A stretch of 64,000 nt of DNA from Spirosoma fluviale (GCF_900230225.1 NZ_OCNH01000007.1:310001-374000); one strand, 5' to 3'; counted from the stretch's first letter, positions 1 to 9,968 are shown. Translations and numbers: made by a program. Notes: a model not told the origin generated them from the letters alone.

Positions 1-2970
1 AATGCCTTTGATTTTGGGGAAGGTGTAGCCCAGCGAAACATTCTTCAGCCGAATAAAGGAAGCATCCTCCACGTAGCGGTCGGAAATAGGCAACCGCCCC
101 CCCTGAAATCCGCTGGAGTACTCATTATTCGGGTTCGTTGGCGACCAGCGATCGGCCATACCGGCCAGCACATTCTGTTGCCCAAGTGCCGTTTCGAAGG
201 TATAGCGGAACAGGTTCATGAGTTTGTTGCCCTGCACTCCCTGTACAAACAGGTTCAGGTCGAAGCCCTGGTAACGGAAGGACGACGAGAAACCAAACGT
301 GTATTTCGGCTGGGAGTTGCCCACAATGAGCTGATCGGCGGCCGTAATGGTGCCGTCGCCGTTGATGTCTTTCACTTTATGGCCACCCAGGCGTCCGTCG
401 TAGCCCGGCAAGATGGTTTCGCCGGATTGACTGATGCCGTCGAAGATGTACGTCCGGTACAGGCCCATGGGATAGCCGACCTTCAAGAGCGCGAAGGCCG
501 AGCGGGGCAGCTCGTCCAGAATACCGTCCAGTGACAGCACTTCGTTTTTGTTGAACGTAATATTCGCCGATGCATCCCACTGAAACCCGCGTCCACTGCC
601 CGGTATAATCCGGCCATTGACGGCCAGTTCGACGCCACTATTCTGGATCGAACCGAAGTTTCCGGTTAGCGCCGTATAACCCGACGACATGGGCAATACT
701 TTCTGAAACAGCAGGTTATCGGTGCGTTTCTTGTAATAATCGGCGACCAGCGACAGGCGGTTATTGAACAGGCTAATATCGACACCAACATCGACCTGCG
801 TCGAGCGTTCCCATTGCAAATCAGGGTTGGGAATGGCGATGGGGTTAATGCCGGTAACGGGGTTGTGGTTGTAATTGTAGTTCAGACCCGACGTGCTAAC
901 CGTAGCCAGCGATTGGTACGGGTCAATAGCACCGGCGTTACCCGTTATACCCCAGCTTCCGCGTAGTTTCAAATCGGAAATGAACGAAGCCGACTTCATG
1001 AACGGCTCTTCGACAATTCGCCAGGCACCCGCCACCGCCGGAAAAAAGCCATATTTGTTATTCTCCCCGAATTTGCTGGAGCCATCGGCGCGGGCCGTCA
1101 AATCCAGGAAATACTTATCCTTGTAGCCGTAATTTATCCGTCCCAGATAGGAATCCAGCCGCGATTTGCTCTTGTCGCTGCCAATACGCTGGTTGACAGC
1201 CAGGCCAACCGAGTTATTCTGCGTTATGTCGTTCGGAAAATTTGACGCGGTCTGCGTATAGCCCTGATTGACATTGGCCTGCGTGGCCAGAACGGCCGTA
1301 GCAGTTAAGGTGTGATGAGCGGCCAGACGAGTCCGGTACGTAAAAATACTTTCGTGCAGGAGCGTCCGCCCGTAGGAACTTACGTTCGAGGCACTCCCCC
1401 CACCCGACGCCAGCTGCGACTGGCTCAACAGCGATAAGGGCGAGTAAAACTCCGACAAGGTGTTGCCCAGATCGACGTTAAAACTTGGCCGATACGTAAA
1501 TCCTTTAAACAGGGCGAAGTCGATGTACACATTGGCCAGAATCCGCTGGCTCGTCTGCCGGTTTATAGGCGTAATGAAGTTCAGCGGGTTTGTTACTTCC
1601 TGATACTGCCCATTCATCTGGTCCTGAAACGGATATATACTCCCATCGGCCCGGTAGGGTGTTAGCGTCGGCGGTGCGGCTACGGCAGCCCCGAGCACCC
1701 CCGCCCTACTGCTGGTCACGTCGGAGCCGGTGCCACCCACACTTACCCCGTTGTTGATGGAATAGCCGTAGTACAGACTGGTGCCGATTTTCACCCGGTC
1801 GTTCAGGCGATGGTCGACGTTGGACCGGAATGAATACCGCGTGAAGTTGGAGTTTTTAATGATCCCGTCCTGATTGAAGTAGTTCAGAGAAAGGGCCAGT
1901 TGCGTTTTCTGATTTCCACCCGTTACGGAAAGCTGGTGGCTCTGGATCGCGGCTTTTCGAAAGATCAGATCCTGCCAGTTAGTGCCTTCGCCCAGGCTGG
2001 CCGGGTTCGCGTAGATCGCGCGTTTGTAGACGTCGTTTTCGAGTTGGGCAAACTGAGGTGCATTCAGCACATTCAGGGTTTTATTGACCTGCTGCACCCC
2101 GCCATAGCCATCGTAACTAACCCGCGTAGCCCCATCCTTCCCGCGTTTGGTCGTGATCAGCACCACGCCATTGGCTGCCCTTGCGCCATAAATAGCCGTC
2201 GACGAGGCATCCTTGAGCACTTCGATGGACTCAATGTCATTCGGGTTGATTTGGGAGAGCGGGCTCACATCGGTAATGCCGCCGGAGTTCGCAATCTGAA
2301 TACCGTCGATGACGTAGAGCGGTTCCGAGCTGCCGTTAATGGAGTTTGTTCCCCGAATCCGAACGCTGACATTGCCACCCGGTGCCCCGGAATTCTGCGT
2401 AATCTGAACCCCGGCCACCCGTGCCTGCAAGCCCTGCGCTACGTTGGCAACGGGCGTTTGCAACAGATCGGCCGCTTTAACGGAAGCGATGGCCCCCGTT
2501 GTTTCAATTTTTCGCTGTGTTCCATACCCCACGACAATAACTTCTTCCAGCGCTTTGGTATCGGGAAGAAGTTGAACCGTGATGGTTGTCCGACTGCCAA
2601 CGGCGATCTCCTGTGGTAAATAACCAACAAAACTCACCACCAGCGTAGCGGCATTGTCGGGAACAGCCAGTTGAAACGTACCTTTCGTGTCTGTAACCGC
2701 TCCGCGTTGCCGACCCGTTGGATCGGTACCTTTAAGGAGGACACTCACGCCGGGGAGGACTACGCCTTTTTCGTCGGTGATGGTGCCCGTAATGATGCGA
2801 TCATCAAGAGAAAGCGGATTGGTTTGTATCGGTTTGCCGATCGTGCCAACGCCAGAAAGATGGGTTGGTATTGGGCCGGAATCCAGTCTGCCCAAGTGCC
2901 AGCCCTGCGACAATTGAGGAGACAATAATCCTAAAAAAACGACGCAGTACAGTAAACGTTTTTGTCGCAT
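1..2970 (-). CDS. SusC/RagA-family TonB-linked outer membrane receptor, 3' end cut by the window edge
   Basis: Outer-membrane beta-barrel of the SusC type, which with a SusD lipoprotein imports oligosaccharides or peptides using TonB energy. I translated the minus strand: the start is ATG at 2970 and the frame stays open to base 1, giving 990 codons. An N-terminal hydrophobic stretch acts as signal. A carboxypeptidase-regulatory-like repeat follows (about residues 60-135, with the TDEKG and LPGVSV signatures). Next comes the EEVIVVGYGTQ motif that marks SusC proteins, then the plug domain (LYVIDGIQI, VLKDASSTAIYGARAANGV). The last readable codons give FIRLKNVSLGYTFPK, typical of the last 100 residues of this family, so little is missing. 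A SusD partner would lie before base 1, outside the window. Substrate cannot be read from sequence. Family assignment is very secure. Confidence 0.95.
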   Translation of the reverse strand, partial: MRQKRLLYCVVFLGLLSPQLSQGWHLGRLDSGPIPTHLSGVGTIGKPIQTNPLSLDDRIITGTITDEKGVVLPGVSVLLKGTDPTGRQRGAVTDTKGTFQLAVPDNAATLVVSFVGYLPQEIAVGSRTTITVQLLPDTKALEEVIVVGYGTQRKIETTGAIASVKAADLLQTPVANVAQGLQARVAGVQITQNSGAPGGNVSVRIRGTNSINGSSEPLYVIDGIQIANSGGITDVSPLSQINPNDIESIEVLKDASSTAIYGARAANGVVLITTKRGKDGATRVSYDGYGGVQQVNKTLNVLNAPQFAQLENDVYKRAIYANPASLGEGTNWQDLIFRKAAIQSHQLSVTGGNQKTQLALSLNYFNQDGIIKNSNFTRYSFRSNVDHRLNDRVKIGTSLYYGYSINNGVSVGGTGSDVTSSRAGVLGAAVAAPPTLTPYRADGSIYPFQDQMNGQYQEVTNPLNFITPINRQTSQRILANVYIDFALFKGFTYRPSFNVDLGNTLSEFYSPLSLLSQSQLASGGGSASNVSSYGRTLLHESIFTYRTRLAAHHTLTATAVLATQANVNQGYTQTASNFPNDITQNNSVGLAVNQRIGSDKSKSRLDSYLGRINYGYKDKYFLDLTARADGSSKFGENNKYGFFPAVAGAWRIVEEPFMKSASFISDLKLRGSWGITGNAGAIDPYQSLATVSTSGLNYNYNHNPVTGINPIAIPNPDLQWERSTQVDVGVDISLFNNRLSLVADYYKKRTDNLLFQKVLPMSSGYTALTGNFGSIQNSGVELAVNGRIIPGSGRGFQWDASANITFNKNEVLSLDGILDELPRSAFALLKVGYPMGLYRTYIFDGISQSGETILPGYDGRLGGHKVKDINGDGTITAADQLIVGNSQPKYTFGFSSSFRYQGFDLNLFVQGVQGNKLMNLFRYTFETALGQQNVLAGMADRWSPTNPNNEYSSGFQGGRLPISDRYVEDASFIRLKNVSLGYTFPKIKGI

Positions 2971-3038
2971 AATATTTAGATATTTATAGTTTTTGAGTCG
3001 GCTAGCCTGTAAATGAGCTTCAGACGAATACGAGTATA

Positions 3039-3046
3039 CAAAGGTA
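3039..3046 (-). promoter_or_regulatory. Possible -7 promoter box for the SusC gene
   Basis: The minus strand reads TACCTTTG here, a perfect match to the Bacteroidota -7 consensus TAnnTTTG. It lies about 70 bases upstream of the SusC start at 2970. I see no clean TTTG -33 box at the expected distance, so the call rests on the -7 box and position alone. Confidence 0.4.
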
Positions 3047-3142
3047 ATTTTGTATTATACGAAGAAAAAGAGTAGACTTGTCCATTTCGTTAATCGAAAT
3101 TATGGATAAGACAACGTTCTGATTAACAGAATCTTAACATTC

Positions 3143-4501
3143 ATGATTACAGAAAATGGACAACCCGGAAAAGTAGAAGCCTTTGCGTTTCTGGAGGTTT
3201 GTTGTCGTAAGGTGAGCGAAGCATATGGCAAACCTGACCGGGATAGGTGGACCAACAGCGATTACGTCAGCCTGAGTCATATACTCTACAGGCAAACGCA
3301 CGTGCGTATTAGCCCGAACACCCTGAAGCGCATCTTCGGCAAGATTAAAACCGATGTACGGTATTATCCTCAGAAAGCCACTCGGGATGCGCTGTCTGTT
3401 TACATCGGCTATCCGGACTGGGATCACTTCGTCAACATACAGGAATGGGAAGCCCGACAAACCCTGCGCCCACCAACGGAGTTCATCAGACAGGAAAACC
3501 TGCCAGAGCCACCCGTTTATAACAGACCGGCCTCCAGTACTCCCCAAAAAAGTACGGATCGCCACTGGCTTCGACCAATCCTGGCCAGTGGGGGTATTCT
3601 TTTACTTATAACTGGTCTTCTTTTTGTTTGGCAGCACCGGAATGGGCAGGAGTCAGCCCGGCTCATCTGCCGCAATCCGTTGGGTGAAAACCCGCACTCG
3701 GCGGTGTTTCAACTCAAACGACCAGTGTCTAATGCCGACCAATCCGGCAACTATACGATCCTTTTCGGCGATGGCAAACGGGAAAACCTCAACGCAAACG
3801 ACAGCCTTTACACGCACTATTACGAACGGCCGGGCCGCTATTTTGCCATACTCCAGCAAAATGGCGTGAACGTCGACACGGCTACCATTTATTTACGGAC
3901 CACCGCCTGGACAGTTACCGCCAACATGATGCATGATTCAAGTCGGGTTTACCCAATCGAGATCAAAGATTTGTTTACGGGTGGGCAACGAAGCGTTAAC
4001 ACTCAGGAAGCAGCCAGAGCTGGTATCGATACGAATCGGACTTTTTTTATGGAGTTCATCAACAGCCACCCCACCCCGATTAACGGCGACAATTTTGAGC
4101 TAACAACCCATGTAACGTCCTCTCCCGACCGGGCGGGTGTTCGCTGCTCGCAGGTAGGCATTATGGTCTGGGGCGAGTCGTCGCAACATGCTTTTGAAGT
4201 CATGAAATCCGGCTGTGCGCACTGGATGCAACTACAGAATTCCGAAATTCAGAAAAATGGGCAGCGGGATGATTTAACCTTTCTGGCCGCTGATCTTCGG
4301 GCGGGAGGTATGTTAACCCTGAAGGTCATTGACAGGCATGCGGCCATCTTCATCAATAATCGCAGGGTTTACGAAACAACCTACACTAAGCCGCTTAAAA
4401 CTATATACGGCGTTAAAATCCGGTTTTCGGGTATTGGAACGGTACACTCGTTCACGTTGAAAGACTTAAAAACCGGTGCTCTTTTTGACGGAAATTTTTA
4501 A
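3143..4501 (+). CDS. Single-pass membrane protein with a putative DNA-binding N-terminus and a PKD/lectin-like outer region
   Basis: Function unknown; 452 residues. Residues about 40-95 carry a pattern I know from many Bacteroidota proteins: SHILYRQT, then SPNTLKRIFGK, then a GYPDWDHFV tail. It resembles a small helix-turn-helix-like domain. A Pro-rich linker leads to one transmembrane segment (about 147-164). Outside the membrane there is a short PKD-like stretch (FGDG, then YERPGRYFA near 210-240). A longer beta-rich C-terminal half follows, looking like a concanavalin/LamG-type fold (INNRRVYETTY near 410-420). The gene diverges from the SusC gene, with 172 bases between starts. The inferred topology is cytoplasmic N-terminus and periplasmic C-terminus. 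A role in one-step ligand sensing is speculation. It ends 62 bases before maeB, so the two could be co-transcribed. Confidence 0.75.
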   Translation: MITENGQPGKVEAFAFLEVCCRKVSEAYGKPDRDRWTNSDYVSLSHILYRQTHVRISPNTLKRIFGKIKTDVRYYPQKATRDALSVYIGYPDWDHFVNIQEWEARQTLRPPTEFIRQENLPEPPVYNRPASSTPQKSTDRHWLRPILASGGILLLITGLLFVWQHRNGQESARLICRNPLGENPHSAVFQLKRPVSNADQSGNYTILFGDGKRENLNANDSLYTHYYERPGRYFAILQQNGVNVDTATIYLRTTAWTVTANMMHDSSRVYPIEIKDLFTGGQRSVNTQEAARAGIDTNRTFFMEFINSHPTPINGDNFELTTHVTSSPDRAGVRCSQVGIMVWGESSQHAFEVMKSGCAHWMQLQNSEIQKNGQRDDLTFLAADLRAGGMLTLKVIDRHAAIFINNRRVYETTYTKPLKTIYGVKIRFSGIGTVHSFTLKDLKTGALFDGNF

Positions 4502-4563
4502 TACGCTTATTCAGAACTCTCCCTATCTTGCCATCCCTCAAAGGATAACTCCTACACGAATTT

Positions 4564-6849
4564 ATGCAACAAAAAATACGTCGCGAAGATGCGCTTGAGT
4601 ATCACGCCAAAGGCCGACCCGGTAAGCTCGAAGTTATTCCAACGAAAGATTATAGTACGCAGGCCGACTTGTCGCTGGCCTATTCGCCCGGTGTGGCGGA
4701 ACCTTGCTTAGCCATTGCCGAAAATCGCGAAGACGTTTATAAATACACCGCCAAAGGGAATCTGGTTGCCGTTATCAGCAACGGAACAGCCGTGCTCGGT
4801 CTGGGCGATATTGGCCCGGAAGCCAGCAAGCCCGTCATGGAAGGGAAAGGGCTGCTGTTCAAGATTTACGCGGATATCGACGTGTTTGATATTGAACTCG
4901 ACACCAAAGACGTCGATGAGTTTGTCCGGATGGTCAAAATTCTGCAGCCTACCTTCGGCGGTGTCAACCTGGAAGATATTAAAGCGCCGGAGTGCTTCGA
5001 GATTGAGGAAAGGCTGAAAGCCGAACTGAATATTCCGATCATGCACGACGACCAACATGGCACGGCCATTATCTCGGCGGCTGCTTTGCTGAACGCGCTC
5101 GAAATCGTTGGCAAGACCATTCAGGACGCAAAAATTCTTATAAACGGCGCGGGCGCATCGGCCATTTCGTGTACCAAGTTGTACGTATCGCTCGGCGCCA
5201 ATGTCGAAAATATCGTTATGTGCGACAGTAAGGGCGTTATCCGGGCCGACCGCACCGACCTCGACGAGCGTAAACGTCTGTTCGCCACCTCCCGCGATTT
5301 ACACACGCTGGAAGAAGCCTTTGTTGGGGCTGATGTATTCGTCGGCTTGTCCAAAGGCAACACCGTGAGTCAGGACATGGTACGATCCATGACCAATGAC
5401 CCAATTGTTTTCGCCATGGCCAACCCAACCCCTGAGATCAGTTATGAAGAAGCCATTGCCGCCCGCCCCGACATCATCATGGCTACCGGCCGGTCCGATT
5501 ATCCCAACCAGGTAAACAACGTACTCGGGTTTCCGTACATTTTCCGGGGGGCACTCGATGTTCGCGCCACGGAAATTAACGAAGCTATGAAACTGGCGGC
5601 CGTTCATTCTCTGGCCGAAATGGCCCGAAGACCCGTTCCGGATCTGGTCAATATGGCCTACGGAACCGACAATCTGATGTTCGGTCGGCATTACATTATC
5701 CCCAAACCCGTCGACCCGCGCCTATTGGAAACGGTGGCTCCGGCGGTGGCGAAAGCAGCCATGGAGTCGGGCGTTGCCAAACAGCCCATCACCGACTGGG
5801 AAGCCTACGAAAGTCAGTTGGCGCGTCGATTGGGGCAGGACACCCGTATCTCGCGGGTTATCAATAACAAAGCCCGAACCAATCCGAAACGGGTTGTTTT
5901 TGCCGATGCCGAAAACCTGAAAGTATTGAAGGCTGCCCAACAGGTAAAAGACGAAGGAATAGCGGTACCGATTCTGCTTGGCGAAACGGCCATGATTCAG
6001 GGCATGATCAGTCAGAACAACCTGGATTTGGCCGATGTTGCCATTATTGATCCCCGTTCGTCAGAGCAGCATGAGCTTGTTGAACAGTTTGGCGATTTAT
6101 TTTACCAAAAGCGCTACCGGAAAGGGGTGAGTGCTGCCGAAGCCCGGAAACGGATGCTTTCCCGTAACTACTTCGGCGCGATGATGGTCGAAACCGGGCA
6201 GGCAGATGCGCTGATATCGGGCCTGACGCAAAACTACCCGGATACCATTCGGCCGGCATTACAGGTAATCGGCAAAGAATCGGGTGTTCAGAAAGTGGCG
6301 GGTATGTACATTTTGCTCACCAATCGGGGGCCTTTGTTTTTCTCCGACACCACGGTGAACGTAAATCCCACGGCCAACGATATTGTCGAAATCACCGAAT
6401 TGACGGCCCGCGCGGTGGAGCGTTTCAACATAAAGCCCCGTATCGCGCTGGTAACGTATTCGAACTTCGGCAGCGCCAAAGGGGAAGATGCCGATAAGAT
6501 GCAACAGGCCACCGAAATCCTGCAAGCTAAACATCCAGATATGGTTATTGACGGATCGATGCAGGCGCACTTAGCCTTTAATGTGGACTTACTTCGGCAG
6601 AATTACCCCCTTAGCAAACTGGTAGACGAAGGGGCCAACACGCTTATTTTCCCGAATCTCTCGGCGGCTAACATTGCCTATAACCTGATGCGGGAAGCCG
6701 CCGGGCCTCGTTCGGTAGGTTTCGATGCCATCGGCCCGATTCTGTTAGGTATGCGGAAGCCTGTCTACGTGTTGCAACTGGGCTCATCTGAGCGGGAGAT
6801 CGTGAATATGGTTGCTATTGCCGTTGTCGAAGCGCAGGGTTTGGGTTAG
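4564..6849 (+). CDS. maeB: NADP-dependent malic enzyme with C-terminal phosphotransacetylase-like domain (MaeB type)
   Basis: Converts malate to pyruvate and CO2 while making NADPH, linking the TCA cycle to biosynthesis in the cytoplasm. At 761 residues it has the standard long MaeB length. The malic enzyme part covers about residues 1-420: SPGVAEP (41-47), the signature HDDQHGT (161-167) and the nucleotide-binding GAGASA (195-200). The C-terminal part, from about 430, begins [11 protein letters not shown] and is homologous to phosphate acetyltransferase. In this family that domain is usually regulatory, with no acetyltransferase activity. The start is the ATG at 4564. No frameshift or missing motif is visible. 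The gene stands alone between the anchored unknown protein upstream and a convergent SPFH gene downstream. Confidence 0.96.
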   Translation: MQQKIRREDALEYHAKGRPGKLEVIPTKDYSTQADLSLAYSPGVAEPCLAIAENREDVYKYTAKGNLVAVISNGTAVLGLGDIGPEASKPVMEGKGLLFKIYADIDVFDIELDTKDVDEFVRMVKILQPTFGGVNLEDIKAPECFEIEERLKAELNIPIMHDDQHGTAIISAAALLNALEIVGKTIQDAKILINGAGASAISCTKLYVSLGANVENIVMCDSKGVIRADRTDLDERKRLFATSRDLHTLEEAFVGADVFVGLSKGNTVSQDMVRSMTNDPIVFAMANPTPEISYEEAIAARPDIIMATGRSDYPNQVNNVLGFPYIFRGALDVRATEINEAMKLAAVHSLAEMARRPVPDLVNMAYGTDNLMFGRHYIIPKPVDPRLLETVAPAVAKAAMESGVAKQPITDWEAYESQLARRLGQDTRISRVINNKARTNPKRVVFADAENLKVLKAAQQVKDEGIAVPILLGETAMIQGMISQNNLDLADVAIIDPRSSEQHELVEQFGDLFYQKRYRKGVSAAEARKRMLSRNYFGAMMVETGQADALISGLTQNYPDTIRPALQVIGKESGVQKVAGMYILLTNRGPLFFSDTTVNVNPTANDIVEITELTARAVERFNIKPRIALVTYSNFGSAKGEDADKMQQATEILQAKHPDMVIDGSMQAHLAFNVDLLRQNYPLSKLVDEGANTLIFPNLSAANIAYNLMREAAGPRSVGFDAIGPILLGMRKPVYVLQLGSSEREIVNMVAIAVVEAQGLG

Positions 6850-7214
6850 AAATTGGTTATTCGTTAATCGTTGATGGTTATACTTGAAACCATTCCAAAA
6901 AGCAGGTCGCTACCGGATGGCTTAAACGTCTTACCTCTAGTACATTATAGACGTGAACTATTTTTGGTATCAATTTTGAATTGCCGGGGTACGCGCAAGC
7001 TGCCCATTCGCAAATCAGTTATTTGTATATTCTTTCTGTGCCTGGTGGCTACTTAACCTATATAAGGCTTGCCATTTGGATTTGATACATAACTAATGTG
7101 AACTCGGAATTCACAATGGCCCTAATGGGAAAACCCACAACGTCCGATCCCGAATTCACATTAGTTATTTCTAAGGATTTGTCTTCGATTTTTGGTGATT
7201 GGCCCGTCTGTGGG
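6850..7214. other. 365-base spacer between convergent maeB and SPFH gene
   Basis: No credible gene. A 61-codon open frame on the plus strand (6871-7056) has no signal or family features and I treat it as chance. The right half holds an inverted repeat, listed separately. I see no classical terminator with a U-run directly after maeB. Confidence 0.6.
7091..7166. repeat. 12-bp perfect inverted repeat enclosing a duplicated GAATTCACA
   Basis: Arms AACTAATGTGAA (7091-7102) and TTCACATTAGTT (7155-7166) are exact reverse complements, separated by 52 bases. GAATTCACA occurs twice in the same orientation (7107-7115 and 7152-7160), the second copy overlapping the right arm. No U-run follows either arm, so this is not a standard terminator. 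It lies in the 3' flank of two convergent genes. Origin unknown. Confidence 0.6.
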
Positions 7215-8048
7215 TCATTTTACGGGCATCTGAATTAACGTCGAGCTATTAGCCCCCAACTGGGTGGTTGGTAGCTGCCCGTTCCATTTGGAAATCCATT
7301 GCTGCTGAATCAGCATTGGTGTCAGCGTTTTTTGCTTTAATTCATTGGCACGAGCTTCGGCCTCGGCTTCAATCACTTTAGCGCGGGCAATCCCGTTCGC
7401 TTTTGTGACGGCAATTTCAGCCGATGCCTTCTCGGAAGCAATCTGATTGTTCAACCGCAGGGCATTCTGAACCGCCGTATTCTTGGCGTCAATCATGGCT
7501 TGCAAGGATTCTGGCGGCATAAGGCCGGAGGTTATGTTTTCGAAAGAAAAACCGTCATCGCCCAATGCCTTTCTGAGCTTTGCCTCCACCTGTTCTTCAA
7601 AACCCGCCCGGTTGTTGACCAGAGAGTCGGGACTAAACGAGTTGGCTACATCCCGGTAGGAGTTATAGACAATGGTTCTTAAGATGTTGTTTTCAATGTC
7701 TGGTAACTCCTTTCGGTATTTCCGGTAGACGTTAGCCCCCTGCCCTTTAACCAGGTGATAGTTCAGTGTGGGGTCGATTTTAAAGAGTGTACCGCCTTTG
7801 GCACTAACCTGAAACGGATCAAAGTCTTTAGTTTGGGTAAAGGTGGGGTATTGTTCAATGAAGGAGGTTAAGGGATTATAGAAAATCCAGCCCGTTACGT
7901 TTTCGATGTCCGATGCTCCTCTGTCGGAACCAATTTTACTGACCTTAATGCCTTCGTGCGAAGCATCGACAGTCGTACAGGAATTGACTAAAAACAAGCC
8001 GGCCAGCAGGAGTACGGCACCCCAGATGATAAGTCGCATTTTACTCAT
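7215..8048 (-). CDS. SPFH/band 7 (prohibitin-like) membrane-anchored protein
   Basis: A membrane scaffold protein of the stomatin/prohibitin group; 277 residues. An N-terminal hydrophobic segment (about 5-21) is followed by VNSC at 21-24, so it is either an uncleaved anchor or a lipoprotein with an atypical lipobox. The band 7 domain spans about 28-200 and includes SHEGIKVSK and a DIENNILRTIVYNSY stretch. The region about 200-250 is rich in Ala, Glu and Lys (ASEKASAEIAVTKAN, VIEAEAEARANELK). It should form the long coiled coil these proteins use to assemble into rings or microdomains. It follows a small membrane protein gene with a 4-base overlap, so the two are translationally coupled. The specific client is unknown. 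Confidence 0.9.
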   Translation of the reverse strand: MSKMRLIIWGAVLLLAGLFLVNSCTTVDASHEGIKVSKIGSDRGASDIENVTGWIFYNPLTSFIEQYPTFTQTKDFDPFQVSAKGGTLFKIDPTLNYHLVKGQGANVYRKYRKELPDIENNILRTIVYNSYRDVANSFSPDSLVNNRAGFEEQVEAKLRKALGDDGFSFENITSGLMPPESLQAMIDAKNTAVQNALRLNNQIASEKASAEIAVTKANGIARAKVIEAEAEARANELKQKTLTPMLIQQQWISKWNGQLPTTQLGANSSTLIQMPVK

Positions 8049-8233
8049 TTTTTGAAGGGATTTTTGGTGAACAGTTTACTTTGAATGGAAAGCCAGAAAT
8101 AGAGCGTAATGACCAGACCGGCCACCCCCAGCAGATAATCGCTGCGTTGGTTGAGTAGCCAGTAAACACCATTGACACACAGAACGCTAAACAACACAAA
8201 GCAAAAGTACTGGAGAGCTTTGGTAAGGGTCAT
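8045..8233 (-). CDS. Small two-TM membrane protein coupled to the SPFH gene
   Basis: 62 residues with two predicted membrane helices (about 6-26 and 33-50) and a basic C-terminal tail (KNPFKK). No family recognised. It is likely real because its stop overlaps the start of the SPFH gene in an ATGA arrangement and the hydrophobic pattern is clean. The context suggests it works with, or helps insert, the SPFH protein; that is inference. Upstream, the minus strand has TACCTTAG (8275-8282), one mismatch from the TAnnTTTG box. Confidence 0.7.
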   Translation of the reverse strand: MTLTKALQYFCFVLFSVLCVNGVYWLLNQRSDYLLGVAGLVITLYFWLSIQSKLFTKNPFKK

Positions 8234-8588
8234 AGCAATCGTTTTTTTTGTAAAGAAACAGGTTCTGCGAGCGTCTAAGGTAACTAATTTTATGAATGGC
8301 TATAGGACTATTAGATGCCTGCCTTTAGTTATTTTAATGGAGATAGTGGTCAAGCGAATGACAACGCTGCGGCAAGCTAAACGGCATATGGTTTCCCTAC
8401 TGTGTAATCCGAACGATTAACAGCGCATAAAAGAAGGATAGACGAGATACGAAGCAAGACTAGTATCAATCTTCAGATAACTCATCACTCAATACCGAAT
8501 ATACAGAGAGCAAAGTGAGGGAGAGTAGTGGTATAGCCCCACATTCTAACCCGATGGCTTGAAATTTCAAGCTATGACCTCACACTGT
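8234..8588. other. 355-base spacer between rodA and the small membrane gene
   Basis: Lies upstream of the small membrane protein gene and downstream of rodA (both minus strand). No credible coding frame. A short palindrome, listed separately, lies close to the rodA stop. Confidence 0.55.
8557..8572. repeat. 16-bp perfect palindrome near the rodA stop
   Basis: GCTTGAAATTTCAAGC reads the same on both strands. It sits 17 bases beyond the rodA stop in the direction of rodA transcription's upstream neighbour. Short flanking GTGAGG/CCTCAC arms (8515-8520, 8578-8583) extend the symmetry. It could be a protein binding site or a repeat-element core. Confidence 0.5.
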
Positions 8589-9869
8589 TTATCGTCTCGT
8601 TAAGGCTGTTCGGCGGGAGTCGAGCTTAAGAAAGATGAACAGCAGGATGGAAAACGACCAGAGCGAGGAACCGCCATAACTGAAGAACGGCAGGGGAATA
8701 CCAATAACGGGCATCAGCCCGATTGTCATGCCAACGTTTATCATGACGTGAAAGAATATAATCCCGGCAACGCAGTAACCATACACCCTCGCAAATTTTG
8801 TCCGTTGCTTTTCGGCCAGAATAACGATCCGCGAGACTAACCCAATGAAGAGGGCAATGACGACCAGCGCACCAATAAAACCGTGTTCTTCGCCGATGGT
8901 ACAAAAGATGAAATCGGTGCTTTGTTCCGGTACGAAGTCAAATTTGGTTTGTGTCCCTTCCAGAAAACCCTTACCCTGAAGTCGCCCCGAACCAATAGCG
9001 ATTTTGGCCTGCGTTACGTTCCAGCCAACGCCCAGCGGATCAATTTTGGGGTCAACGAGTACTTTTATCCGGTTACGCTGGTGTTTTTGCAGCACGTTGT
9101 TGACAAAGAAATCGACGCCGGTAACGTAGCCGATCATCACAATTCCCACCAGGCCAATTGCCAGCGAATTTGCCATTGTGCGGTTGTAGCGGGGCATCAA
9201 CATAATAATCAGCCCTAACAACGCTCCGATACCAATAAAGATATAGAGCTTGGGAAAAACCAGCGCCAGCACAAACAGAGCGGCCGCCGTTATTCCCACC
9301 GCAGGAATCCAGCTTGGCAGCCCTTCCCGATACAGCATAATCGTAAACGACGCAAAAACGAGCGTTGAGCCGGTTTCATTAGACGCCAGTATTAAAAGGC
9401 AGGGAAGAACAATAATACCCCCAATGTACATCAAGTCTTTCTGTTTGGTCAGGTTGCTACCCGGCACATCCAGGTATTTAGCCAGCGCCAGCGCCGTGGC
9501 AACCTTGGCAAATTCGGCTGGCTGAATAGAAACCGAACCAAATTTAAACCACGACCTCGATCCGTTGATATTCGTTCCGGCAAAGAGAACCAGAATCAAA
9601 ACCAGAATCATAAAGCCATAGAATACAAAGGCAAAGGTGTCGAAAAACGTGTGGTTGACAACCAGAATACAGATAACCAGGATTACCGTTGTGCCAATCC
9701 ACATCATCTGCTTCCCGGCATTGGTCGTCATATCGAACAGGCTGGTATGATCTTCCGGACTATAAACGGCAGCATAGACATTCAGCCAGCCCATTGCTAC
9801 GCATCCAAAATAGAGCAGGAGCGTGAGCCAGTCAATGTTTTGTGAAAATGGGTCGTTGTTACGGGCCAA
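8589..9869 (-). CDS. rodA: Peptidoglycan glycosyltransferase RodA (SEDS family)
   Basis: Polymerises lipid II into glycan strands for cell elongation, working with PBP2 in the inner membrane. At 426 residues with about ten hydrophobic segments it has normal family size. Diagnostic SEDS features include the GFLEGTQTKFDFVPEQSTDF stretch with its periplasmic-loop FVPE motif. The C-terminal GIPLPFFSYGGSS is the standard FtsW/RodA signature. The gene lies 99 bases downstream of mrdA (PBP2) in the same direction, the classical pair, which favours RodA over FtsW. mreBCD genes, often linked to this pair, are not present in the window. Confidence 0.95.
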   Translation of the reverse strand: MARNNDPFSQNIDWLTLLLYFGCVAMGWLNVYAAVYSPEDHTSLFDMTTNAGKQMMWIGTTVILVICILVVNHTFFDTFAFVFYGFMILVLILVLFAGTNINGSRSWFKFGSVSIQPAEFAKVATALALAKYLDVPGSNLTKQKDLMYIGGIIVLPCLLILASNETGSTLVFASFTIMLYREGLPSWIPAVGITAAALFVLALVFPKLYIFIGIGALLGLIIMLMPRYNRTMANSLAIGLVGIVMIGYVTGVDFFVNNVLQKHQRNRIKVLVDPKIDPLGVGWNVTQAKIAIGSGRLQGKGFLEGTQTKFDFVPEQSTDFIFCTIGEEHGFIGALVVIALFIGLVSRIVILAEKQRTKFARVYGYCVAGIIFFHVMINVGMTIGLMPVIGIPLPFFSYGGSSLWSFSILLFIFLKLDSRRTALTRR

Positions 9870-9873
9870 AGCA

Positions 9874-9967
9874 ATGTATGATATAGGATGTAGTATGTAG
9901 GATATATGGTATCTTATGTATGACTATAGCGGCTTGGCATATATCATACATCAGACAGCGTACATCC
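9874..9967. repeat. Low-complexity repeats with inverted arms between mrdA and rodA
   Basis: ATGTATGATATA (9874-9885) and TATATCATACAT (9940-9951) form a perfect 12-bp inverted repeat. GGATGTA (9887-9893) and TACATCC (9961-9967) form a second, interlocked pair, giving a pseudoknot-like order. The whole spacer is built of variants of TATGTA/GATATA words. It fills nearly all of the mrdA-rodA gap, so any read-through transcript contains it. Confidence 0.55.
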
Positions 9968-9968
9968 T

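Noticed and set aside
6871-7056. 61-codon plus-strand frame after maeB
   Set aside because: No start context, no signal peptide or family features, and it sits in a spacer with repeats.
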